Below, one piece after another: positions 55,501 to 64,000 of a stretch of 64,000 nucleotides of DNA. Source of the DNA: Dipteronia dyeriana. Its lineage: Eukaryota > Streptophyta > Magnoliopsida > Sapindales > Sapindaceae. The position numbers and the translations under genes are program-made. The stretch is from positions 40,994,706 to 41,058,705 of the forward strand of contig CM065299.1 in the NCBI GenBank assembly GCA_032871835.1, given 5' to 3'. Position 1 is the first letter of the stretch. Each line of letters begins with the position of its first letter. The notes beneath the pieces are model-generated. The model worked only from the letters and a program-made list of their open reading frames with translations, was not told where the DNA came from and did not search any database.

Positions 55501-57664
55501 ACTTCTAGAGTAGGATATCAGGGTAGTTTCTAGGTGAAGAGGTCACTTGAGAGATTGTACTTGTCTTATCTACTAGTGGATTTTGTTTGCCGGCGGCTGC
55601 TAGCCCGTGGATGTTTCCTCTTCGGAGGTTTACCACGTTATATCTTGTGTCAATTTTTCTCTATTCCTATCTCTCTCATATTTGTATTATGGATAGAACT
55701 CTTTATATATGTTGACTTTCTTTCTATAATATAGATTGTGTATGTGTTACAATTATTTGTTTGTATCACATTTTTCTTGTGTTTATATATTGATTAATTG
55801 TCTATAATTAATATATATATTGTGATACAAGCAATCTAGAGGGACAAACTTTTGTTTGTTTCTAAGGGAGTCGAAAAAGGTGTCTAACCTATTCACCCCC
55901 CCCACCCCCTATAGGTTAGCCTTGAGCATTTAACCGTGATTGTAATTTCAATATGGATGTTTTAAGGTATTGGGCATTAAATCTTAACCTTAATTTTTCA
56001 ATAGTGTCTATTAAAACATGGCTTCTGGACAAGTCAAAATATCCAAATTCAAAATGTGGTCATATGAGTAAATATGGTAACTTGGAGAGCTATAGGCGGT
56101 CTATGAGCTCTTGGCGATTACTGGTATTCTTTACGAGGATACACTTTCTCCAATAAGGTTGTCTAGAGTATGAGTAAGAAATATTAACTTATTCTATCTT
56201 TATTTAAGAGTGCAATTTTAGTTCTTTACTGGAATGAACTAAAATTAGTAGATTGGACCTAAGTGAATCATTTGTTGATTGTGATTGGGTTATGTCTATT
56301 GGAGCTTAAATTTAGATAGCCCGTCAAGATCACAATCCACATGAACTTGCATGGATCACTTGATATATTCTACTGGACCAATTTAGTGCTCCATCTAGAA
56401 TTGTACTGAGGCATGTGGACTTGTTTCTTTTGTAAGAATGGGTCTAGTTCACATGTGGACTTTTTATTAAGGTCGAATGGATTTAATAAAATAAAAGAAT
56501 AATATATTGGCCCATGTATATGAGTTGGGCGGCAAAGCTATACAGTCTAGCTTAATTATATTATTTTTATTTTATTATTTAATTAAATGGAAATTAATTA
56601 ATTTGGTAATTATTTAATTAAAAGTCAAAATCTTTTTCCTAGTTGGAGTTGGTCTCCTAATATTATACTATTGTTGGTAGTATATTTAATATTAAAGACT
56701 ATATTTGATAAGTAGATAAATAAAAGGAATTACTTATCTAGTCAAATCAGGAAATCTTTAATATGGTTACAAATACACTATTGTGTTGGATTAGGAGTCT
56801 TGGTGTAGGAAAGAATTCTTCTTGGAAAAGAATTATCGGTCACCAAGTAAATCTACCCAATGGTAGAATTCTTTTTTGAAAAGGATTCTTAACCACCAAG
56901 TAAATCCACCTAAGGAAAGGATTCTTAACAACCAAGTAAATCCTTCTTAGGAAAGGATTTGTATGTCTATTTATACTACCTCTAAATTTGGCCCAAAAAG
57001 GATTTTGAAGCTCAAAATTTCGTGCAAGCCAAAGAGAATTTAGAGAGAGGAAAATTTTGGCCATTAGATAATTCTAAGAATAAAAATTCGGCTAAGCCCT
57101 AATATTTCTAAAAGAGTTTTCGGCCACCATAGAATTTTGAGTATAGAGAATTCGGTTCTTGCTCTAGATAAATTCATCCAACTCTAAAGATTGGTGTGTG
57201 AAAATTTGGCAAAGAAGAAAAGGAAGAAAGAACATTTAGTTTTCGATAGTACACTAGTAGCCTTTACATTAAAAGGTTCTGTGTACAACATCGAATTGAG
57301 GTTCACACGAGTTTCAATCAAATTGATTGATAATTCACAAGTGACCTAACGTTCTTTGTTTTCTTCTTGGAGGATAATTGTAACTTACAAAGAAAAATAT
57401 TTTGTTTGTTTCCATCCTCAGGCAAACAATTTAAAGAAAGGGAGCCCACACTCCTAGGTGATTCACGTTCGTTATTAGATTAGAAGATCTTGTGGATTCA
57501 ATTCGACGCTTCTTCAATTGTAACGAGAAAAAGGCACGACACTTTTTTATATACATCAATTAATCTAGGGTTAAGGTTCTTGTTATTAAAAATTGAAAAA
57601 TCTTATTTATACCGAAACCCTAATTTTGATTTTTCACGCTTCCGTTGTAGGTTTTTTCCCTACA

Positions 57665-57694
57665 GTCCTCTATCGATTATCAAATGAATACCAC
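57665..57694 (-). repeat. distal stub of the element III 5' LTR
   Basis: GTCCTCTATCGATTATCAAA and a few further bases match the sequence following the break point in the intact LTR (about 38946-38975). The match ends at about 57694, where gypsy sequence begins, so the rest of this LTR (about 560 bases) has been lost. Confidence 0.75.
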
Positions 57695-57959
57695 CCATGG
57701 CTTGAGGAGTTCTCTGTTTGAGGAGCCTTCTCAGGATGTCGTAATCGTGGCTTGGACCATCCCCGTATCTTGATTTAGGTGAAATGATGTGTCGCAAGTG
57801 CTTGGAAAACAAGGACATCCATTTGTCATAGTACCTTGAAGCTTAGATGATAACTTGACTGAGGTGTTCATTGCCATCACTTCAAGTCCCAAGTGCATGC
57901 CTGGTCAAAATGATCCCTGACAATACAAAACAACTTGAAAATAGGTGAAGAAATAAGCA

Positions 57960-58470
57960 GGAGTAAATACATAACCGGTACTAGGTTACCGACGTACTTG
58001 GTCGAGGTGGTCCTCATGGGACCTTCTACCACACTTGATTTTCTTTTCTGAGAGAATCGAGGTACTAGGACTCCTTACTTTTAGAAATTTTGGTACTTAG
58101 GCAAAACTGGTCGAGCCAATTTAGGTATATTTCATCCATGTACCAAGGGGTACCATTTCATGGTGATCTTGATCTAGTGGGAAACTATGCTCTTACACTT
58201 AGATTTTTCTTAGAGGTGGTAGCCCGACTAAGGCATCAGGAGCACCATTTTAGCTATCCTAGTCTTGTGATCTAGTTGGCAACTATGCACTTACGCTCAT
58301 ATCCTTCTTGGGGGGATCGTCCGACCATGGGCATTAAGAGTGCTATCTAGTTAGCCTGGTTTCGAGATCTAGCTGGCAATTATGCACTTACGCTTAGACC
58401 CTTCTTAGTAGGGGGATGGTGCCTGACTAAGGTATCGGGGTAGCCAAATGGCTTTTCCAGTTCATGGCAA
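57960..58470 (-). repeat. tandem repeats in the gypsy 3' untranslated region
   Basis: Three diverged units of about 110-120 bases share GATCTAG(C/T)TGGCAA(C/T)TATG, CACTTACGCTxA and a CCGACTAAGGCATC-like segment, from about 58165 to 58445. A related piece may lie near 57985-58080. Tandem repeats after integrase are a known feature of Tat/Ogre-type elements. Confidence 0.7.
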
Positions 58471-58615
58471 CCATGGCGAACTCCTGTTTGTGAAAACATT
58501 AACAAAAATGAGATGGAGAATCAAAACAGAGACTTTATTGATAATCAACTGAAAGTACAAATTATTCATGGCTGTTAATATTGATACTTATGCGGACCTC
58601 GTCTGCTTAAGAGCG
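58471..58615 (-). other. post-integrase untranslated stretch
   Basis: Between the end of integrase (about 58620) and the tandem repeats. It is non-coding, with no motif that I recognise. Confidence 0.5.
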
Positions 58616-59760
58616 CTCTATCTATGGGTAAAACCTCTTCAAGTGGTATGCGTTCAAGGTGTTGTTGATAGGTCTCCCATCCATATCCTCGAGCTTATAA
58701 GCTCCGCTTCAGACCACTGCTTTTAACAAAAAAGGGAATTCCCAATTGGGGCCCAGTATCCCGTATGACCGGACTCTGGTGTTATGGGTCACTTTCTGGA
58801 GTACTAGATCCCATTCCTTCAAACTGTGAGCTCTGACCCTGCTATTGAAGTACCTCATGATTTGGCTCTGACAGACTGCGACCTTTTCTGCTGCCTTATC
58901 TTGTTTTTCCTCTAAGAGGTCCAGCTTAGCCCTGGCTTGACCTCGTTGCTTTTCGACTTAAAATGTTGAACCTGGAATGAAGTCAGTTTATGCTCGATAT
59001 GTAAGAATGCCTCCACACCGAAAGCTAAGGAGTAGGGAATTTTCCCGGTTGTGGTTCTCCTGGTGGTCTGGTTAGCCTAGAGTACCTCGGGAAGCTCTTC
59101 TTCCTACTTGCCTTTTTTTTTGTTATAGCTTTTTCATTAAGAGCTTCTTAATGGTTTTATTGGTAGCTTTTACCAGCCCATTGATTTGGGATGAGCTATC
59201 GATGCAAAACAGATGTCAATTCCTAGGCCTTCACAAAAGTCCTTGAACCACGTGTTGTCGAACTGCTTGCCCAAATCAGTAATGATGATCATCAGGGTAC
59301 CAAACCAACAAACCACATTAGTCTTGACGAATTTGGTGATGTTTTATTTAATAATTTAGGAAAGCGATCATGCTTCCACCAACTGATGAAGTAATCGATT
59401 GCAATTATGGCATGCTTAACTTGACAGGGAGCAGTAGGGAGAGGTCTGATCAAGTCGACTCCCTAGATAGCAAATGGATAAGGCGAGCAGATTGAGGAGA
59501 CATGCTCCGATGGTAGATGTCTTATGTTAGATACCTTCTGGTAGAGTCCATACAACTGAACAAACCTCGTTGTATCTTGGTGGATGGTTGGCCAGTAATA
59601 ACCTATATAGAGCACTTGATATGCTTGTGCTTCCCCTCCAGTATCGTTCCCACACTCACCTGAATGTACCTCCTTGAGTGCCCAGCTAGCATCATCAGGA
59701 TGTAAGCACCGGAGTAGGGGAAGAAACCTTCTTCTATGGTAGAGGTACCCATCTACCAAC
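58616..59760 (-). pseudogene. Ty3/gypsy integrase, degenerate
   Basis: On the - strand: the zinc-binding domain VHSGECGNDTGGEAQAYQVL and GYYWPTIHQD (59759-59560), which has one His and then a Gly-Asn-Asp where the second His of the HHCC set is expected, and LYGLYQK in place of the usual C-x2-C. The core follows: GVDLIRPLPTAPCQ (about 59415-59460, first Asp), an HAIIAIDYF segment, DLGKQFDNTWFKDFC (about 59235-59280, second Asp), then AHPKSMGW and ELPEVL (about 59090-59110). The C-terminus ends with SGAYKLEDMDGRPIN and NAYHLKRFYP near 58620-58705. There are several stops and frameshifts. Both zinc-binding pairs appear damaged. Confidence 0.85.
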
Positions 59761-59959
59761 CAATAATGGACTGTGGTCCTCTTAAGCTTTCGAGCTTGCT
59801 CTGGGTCTTATGAGAGCTGTCCTTTTTGGAGACACACTGCTATCGGATCAATCCAGCAAGGGGGTTGATTTATCGGGCTAATTTCTTTTCCTGCCACTAT
59901 ACTGGACTGGGTGATTACCTGAAGTGGTACTCCCTTGGGCAGGGTCTGTCCTCCGTTGG

Positions 59960-60290
59960 CAGCTATCTTAGCCAAGATGTATGCTCAATGATTTTCTTAG
60001 TGTGGAATCTACTCTATCTTGAACCCTTGAACCGGGCCTTGAGCTGCTTGACCAGTTTGAGGTAAGCTATCATGTTATCGCCCTTTACCTGGTACAACTT
60101 GACAACCTGGTTGACTACAAACTGGGAATCGTTCTTCACGTGTAGGTAGCCAGCCTCCAGTTTAACAACTGTTCTCATCCCAGCTATGAGGTTTTCATAC
60201 TCTGCTTCATTGTTGGTGGCTCTGAACCCGAAAGGAAACCAGTGGCCGCATTCTATTTTATCCGGACTAATTAGGACAATGCCTGCTTGA
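59960..60290 (-). pseudogene. second RNase H-like domain of the gypsy element
   Basis: On the - strand: ATNNEAEYENLIAGMRTVVK, then HVKNDSQFVVNQVVKLYQVK and DNMIAYLKLVKQLKARF, at about 60010-60225. This is the additional RNase H that Tat-lineage gypsy elements carry between their own RNase H and integrase. The acidic residues in NNEAEYE and NDSQ are retained. A stop follows near 60020. Confidence 0.8.
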
Positions 60291-60439
60291 CTTAATGCTC
60301 CACCATTGTAAACAATCTAGATATCTCGACTAGCTAGGAAGTCCTCAAGCTCTTGATCTTTTGATCTTTAAAGGAAATTGCTTTCGGGCTTGTAAAGGTA
60401 CCAGGATCTGGGATGGTTGAGAATTCAACCACAAAATCT

Positions 60440-60960
60440 GTTAGTGCCTAAACCTTGATGGTTTTCCTCACTTTGTACTTAATGTCAAACAGAGTGAGTA
60501 TGATAGCCTAGAGAACTAACCTTCCTAATATGTTCGGCCTTTGTAAAATTTGGCAGAGAGGTTGATCAGTTATTACTGTGATCGTGTGAGCCTAGAAATA
60601 AGGGCGAAGCTTTTTCTCCAAGGTCACCAAGGCGAAAGCGAGCTTTTTTAATAAGGTGTAATTCCTCTCTGGCTTGGTCAATGCGTGGCTCACGTAGTAA
60701 ATAGGTCATTCAACCCCATCTTTACTTTCATTAACTAAAGTTTCACTTACTGTTGTCTTTGATTCTACTAGGCAGATCTATAACTCCTCCCCGGGTACCA
60801 GTTTAACTAGCAACGGTGGCCTGGTTAAGTACTTTTTCAATGCCTAGAAGATCTGCTCACCGTCTTGGTCCCACTTCAGATTTTTTTCCCTGTTTAATTG
60901 CTTAAAATAAGGGGAGGCACTTGTCGATCGATCATGATGTGAAACAATTGAGCATTGCTA
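60440..60960 (-). pseudogene. gypsy RNase H, degenerate
   Basis: On the - strand: PIYYVSHALTKPERNYT (about 60650-60700), KLAFALVTLEKKLRPYFQAH (about 60590-60645, quoted in part) and ITVITDQPL. It then passes into the linker ALTDFVVEFSTIPDPG (about 60405-60450). It follows RT in the same direction. Stops near 60700, 60510 and others break it. Confidence 0.8.
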
Positions 60961-61870
60961 CTCGATCGGTCAATACCTATACCTGTTTGAGAGAGTTGGG
61001 GGACTCCAGGTCCAGAATGGCTTTGATCTTCTCAGGATTTGATTAAATGCCTCTCTCATGGACCATTAATCCAAAGAACTTCCCTACAGTTACCCCGAAG
61101 GCATACTTAGCAGGGTTCAACCTCTTCTGATTGTCTTTGAGGATTTAGAAAGTTCTACGAAGGTGATCTTGGTATTGCTCAGCCACCTGGAATTTGGTGA
61201 TCATATCATCAATATATACCTCCATCGTCCTTCCTATTTCTGGCATGAACAATCGATTGACCAATCGCTAGTTGGTGGCTCTTGCTTTCTTGAGTCCGAC
61301 ATGTATGACCTTGTAACAGTAAGGGCCCTGCCTAGTGATGTAGCTAATCTTGTCTTGGTCTGCGGGGTGCATCATGATCTGATTATACCCCGAGAATGCA
61401 TCCATGAAGCTTAAGAGTTTGTTTCCTACTGTGGATTCTACCAGCTAATCAATTTTTAGTAGCGGTAAGCTATCCTTTGAGCAGGCGTGGTTGATATCTG
61501 TATAATGCATACACGTGAACCATTTCCCATTCACCTTAGTGACCATGACCACGACCACATTGGCAATCCATTCTGGGTATCAGGATTCTCGGATGAATCC
61601 TGCTTTCAGCAATTTGTTGACCTCCTCCTGGATTGTATTATTTCTTTCAGAGTTGAATTATTGCCTCTTCTACTTAATTGGAATGTTGGTAGGATCGACT
61701 GCCAATCTGTGAATGGACAGGGAGATAGGAATCCCGGGTATTTCCTCATGGTTCTAAGTGAAGATGTCATTATACTTTTTGAGGTGCCAGATCAATTCTT
61801 CATTCACCCCGGCTTTCAGCGTGGTTCTAACCTTAACTATTTTGGAGGGGTCATGCTTCCTGATTGACAC
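60961..61870 (-). pseudogene. gypsy reverse transcriptase, degenerate
   Basis: On the - strand: HRLAVDPTNIPIK (about 61670-61720), VNKLLKAGFIRES and YPEWIANVV (about 61550-61620), KVNGKWF (about 61515-61535), LLSFMDAFSGYNQIMMHPAD (about 61350-61415) and the catalytic YIDDM (61202-61216). KRLNPAKYAFGV (about 61090-61130) lies in the thumb. Stops include those near 61675, 61585, 61445 and 61275. An extra VT-like insertion before KVNGKW suggests a small duplication. The catalytic motifs FMDAFSGY and YIDD are intact although the frame is broken. Confidence 0.88.
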
Positions 61871-61989
61871 TTCTTCTAATGCATCAATCGGGTTGCCACT
61901 AGCGTACCCTCTATCTTCCTCTATTGCTTCTTCAGGTAGGATCTCCGATTCGAGCTCCTTTACCGCTACTCTAGCCTCCCCAATGATGT

Positions 61990-62500
61990 TTAGGGTATCA
62001 AGATCCTATTTTGATGCCAAGGCCTCAAGGTTGGTTAACATTGCGTAGCATTTGTAGGCTGCCTACTGGTCACCGCGTACCTCACGTACCTTGTTTCCTA
62101 TCGGGAACTTCAAGGCTTTATGGTAGATGGATATCACCCCTTTGAGAGCTGGTAGGAATGGTCTTCTGAGGATGGCATTGTAAGCCGAAGGATGTTCACT
62201 ATCACGAAGTCAGTCATCTGGTGCAGATTTGATGATTTCCTATAGAATTTTAGATCCCACTAGCACAATTGAGTCCCTAGTAAAGCCATACAAGAGGTGG
62301 TGCAATTGTTGTAACATCACTACTTCAGGTTGAGCTTTTCCAAGGTGTCCTTGAAAAGGATGTCCACGCTGCTACCTGTATCACGCAACACGTGGTGGAC
62401 CAAGTAATTGGAGATCTATACCATGATCACCATGGGCTCATCGTGTAGCTGCACGGTATTGTATACATCTGTTTCAGTAAAAATTATCTAGGTTGACTGG
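61990..62500 (-). pseudogene. gypsy aspartic protease, degenerate
   Basis: On the - strand, HHVLRDTGSSVDILFKDTLE carries an intact D-T-G (62374-62382). Upstream is a QLHDEPMVI segment, and downstream a TDFVIV segment (about 62195-62215) followed by the ILGRP-like region reading PSSEDHSYQLSKG in a shifted frame. The frame is interrupted by a stop soon after LEKLNLK. The protease would have cut the Gag-Pol precursor. Confidence 0.75.
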
Positions 62501-64000
62501 GAGGTTCTTACAAAGCTTCGATCTACATGAAGATATCTTGCCCATCTTCAATCCAGGGGATATTCCTAGCGTGGCTCTACCTATAATTGTTAGAGCTACT
62601 GGATATGGTAGGTCCTCCATTGATGGTGTGCATGACCTAGATTTGTTGCATCAGGTCTTTCTACTTTCCTCTTCTTTTCTCTTTATCTTCCCAGATCTTG
62701 ACCTATACCTCTTTGCCTATGTGGATGATATCTCAAACCTGTTGCAAGAATTCCACCAGGCAGCCACCCTTCACTAGTGCTTCGATCTGGTTACGTAAGC
62801 TAAAGAGCTCCGAGGTGTTATGCCCCAGGTCCTCATGGAAGTCACAGTATTTATATCAGTTTTTCATGTCAGCTGGCGCTTTCATGGGACTAGGTTTTCT
62901 AAGCAATCCCTTATCACTAATGGTGAGGTAGATCATCTCGTGAGATGTCTTCAGCAAGGTGTAGTGACTATAACCTCTCTCGTCCTGGGTTATAGAGGCT
63001 ACCACTCTTGCTGGAGGTGATACTCAAGGTGGAGTTCGTCTTGCAATGTACCGTTCCTGCTAAGGTTGAGAAGGTAAGGAGCGGTATGAAGACCAGTTGA
63101 GAGGTTTATTCTCATCCTCTTGCACCGGTACGGGCTTTGGCGCCTCTTTCGTTTGGCACTTGGAAGCTCTCATGTCACCATATCAACTTCTTAAGGAACC
63201 TCTCCATATAAGACCTAAACATTTCGCCCCGCTCTTGGATCACATATTGCAAATGGATCAGGTCTTTTGGTTACGACTTGACTCCTTGGAACTACGAGAA
63301 AAAATCACTGAACAATTTAGTAAAGCCGTCACGTTACTTGTAGGTAATTTTTTGAACCACGTCTTAGCATAGTCAGTCAGCATGGTTGGAAACATCCTAC
63401 ACATGGCTGCCCTGGTTGCATTTTGGACTTCCATTTGCTAGACATAACTCTCCAGGTGGCTTATGGGATCCTCACTGTTAGAAAACATGTCAGCCAACAT
63501 TTTAAATTTCGGTGGGAGTTATGCTTTATTGATCCTCCGGGAGAATGAGGCGTTCATCCCGTCCAAGGAGTCCTTACAGCTCTCATTATGCTTGCCCCTC
63601 CTTAACTCCAAGATCTCCTTCTACATCTGGGTTAGCTGATCTCGTAGGCGCTTGATCCTGACGTTATTATATTTGACCTTAGAGTCTTCAATGTCTTACC
63701 CCTCTGATGAAACTAGGATATTACTCCGGTTATCCCCTTGAGGAGGATTTTCCTTACGTTTCTCTTGCTACCTCCGACGTTGGCTCGAGGTTCCCTTCTA
63801 GTTGCCGCTGGTTGTATTGGGTGGCTGGGCCTCCTTGGTAGGATGTCGACAACGAATTTCACCTATCGGGTTGGTAACTAGTCGGATTACGCAGATCTTG
63901 GGCATGGGCTCTAACCGATCTCAAACCGAGGGCAGCGACCCCAACCTGTCAAAGACCGGTACCGGTGGTGGTGGTGGCCCCAACCTGTCAAAAATGGACA
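62501..64000 (-). pseudogene. gypsy gag, degenerate, 5' end outside the window
   Basis: On the - strand: ATRAAMCRMFPTMLTDYAKT then WFKKLPTSNVTALLN (about 63325-63430) is the Retrotrans_gag core. Further on, NWYKYCDFHEDLGHNTSELF (about 62795-62855) matches the Gag zinc motif C-x3-H-x4-H-x4-C except that the last cysteine reads leucine. VMHTINGGP (about 62615-62640) marks the usual start of the protease region. Stops and frame changes are frequent. The N-terminal part runs to the window edge with a GGT/GGC-rich end (63955-63980). Confidence 0.8.

Larger units (their letters stand above)
53346..55950 (+). repeat. solo LTR of the SIRE-like family, TSD ATATG
   Basis: 2605 bases from TGTTAGGTTTTAG to TGTAATTTCA, flanked by the perfect duplication ATATG (53341-53345 and 55951-55955). 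The target is the LTR of element IV, which in the other copies reads ATCATATGGATGTTTT without a break. A GC-rich U3 block (54040-54240) is followed by TATAAAC at 54254-54260. Reversed CACGGG/GGAAACATCC and G-tract/TGAATAGG boxes lie at about 55600-55640 and 55885-55912. Open frames in the GC-rich block are composition artefacts. Confidence 0.93.
46454..57664 (+). mobile_element. Ty1/copia element IV, inserted in the LTR of element III
   Basis: It is bounded by TGTTGGGATTATGC and CCCTACA and flanked by GCCCT (46449-46453) and GTCCT (57665-57669). The uninterrupted LTR at about 38946 reads GTCCT, so this is a 5-base target duplication with one later change. The 11.2 kb includes a nested 2.6-kb solo LTR and a 560-base insert in pol. 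The end of the 5' LTR, the primer site and the leader are deleted. Confidence 0.92.
52692..57664 (+). repeat. 3' LTR of element IV, split by a solo LTR
   Basis: Removing the nested 2605 bases and one copy of its duplication leaves about 2363 bases. The LTR begins TGTTGGGATTATGC and ends TTTTTTCCCTACA. It is the only complete LTR end of this element, because the 5' copy is truncated. Confidence 0.9.
57695..64000 (-). mobile_element. Ty3/gypsy element, Tat-like, partial
   Basis: On the - strand, from the right edge: gag, protease, RT, RNase H, a second RNase H-like domain, integrase, and a 3' region with tandem repeats. Integrase after RNase H is the Ty3/gypsy order, and the additional RNase H points to the Tat lineage. 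It has many stops. The 5' LTR and gag start lie beyond 64000. The left end is truncated at the element III stub, and no 3' LTR was recognised. Confidence 0.88.

Noticed and set aside
61487..63372. Several + strand open frames of 65-126 codons
   Set aside because: They are shadows of the - strand gypsy gag-pol. The - strand carries DTG, YIDD and Gag motifs in the same positions.
1..64000. A new host-encoded defence or metabolic system
   Set aside because: All coding signals are retroelement proteins. No operon-like or intact multi-gene cassette is present.

Overview
This window reads as plant nuclear DNA, probably from a eudicot, and probably gene-poor heterochromatin. It is AT-rich and dominated by nested, decayed LTR retrotransposons with plant-type priming sites, including the TGGTATCAGAGC initiator-Met type and the TGGCGCCGCTGCCGGGG type. 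I find no convincing host protein gene, tRNA or rRNA gene, CRISPR array or bacterial feature. Every long coding signal is Gag or Pol, and almost all are broken by stops and frameshifts.

Layout: (1) 1-4782, the 3' part of a Ty1/copia element (I, + strand) with its 3' LTR. (2) 4783-6640, LTR-like debris and non-coding sequence. (3) 6682-14779, a SIRE-like copia gag on the - strand with its primer site and 5' LTR. That LTR is split by a pol-less gypsy-type element with its own LTR pair (10021-14328). (4) 14930-16126, a - strand SIRE-like protease/integrase fragment. (5) 16140-27006, a gypsy-type LTR remnant split by a nearly complete copia element (II, 16395-25817). (6) 27007-30400, another - strand SIRE-like fragment, split by a solo LTR (27201-29463) with a perfect GTCAC target duplication. 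(7) 30401-37153, a + strand SIRE-like derivative that has gag, an extra ORF in the env position and a 3' LTR, but no pol. (8) 37218-46453 plus 57665-57694, copia element III on the - strand. It carries a hAT-like MITE in its reverse transcriptase. Its 5' LTR is split by copia element IV (46454-57664, + strand), whose own 3' LTR holds a further solo LTR (53346-55950, duplication ATATG). (9) 57695-64000, a - strand Ty3/gypsy element of Tat type running gag, protease, RT, RNase H, second RNase H, integrase and a repeat-bearing 3' region. Its 5' end lies beyond the window.

Elements II, III and IV belong to one copia family. The region between the Gag zinc knuckle and the pre-integrase domain has lost the protease active site in all three, and II and IV share the same join. 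This suggests that a protease-less derivative was amplified in trans. The SIRE-like gag + extra-ORF element is a second candidate non-autonomous lineage. Nesting gives a relative history: gypsy LTR before II; III before IV before the solo LTR at 53346; III before the MITE; the SIRE fragment before the solo LTR at 27201; and the SIRE-like LTR before the 10021 gypsy-type element.
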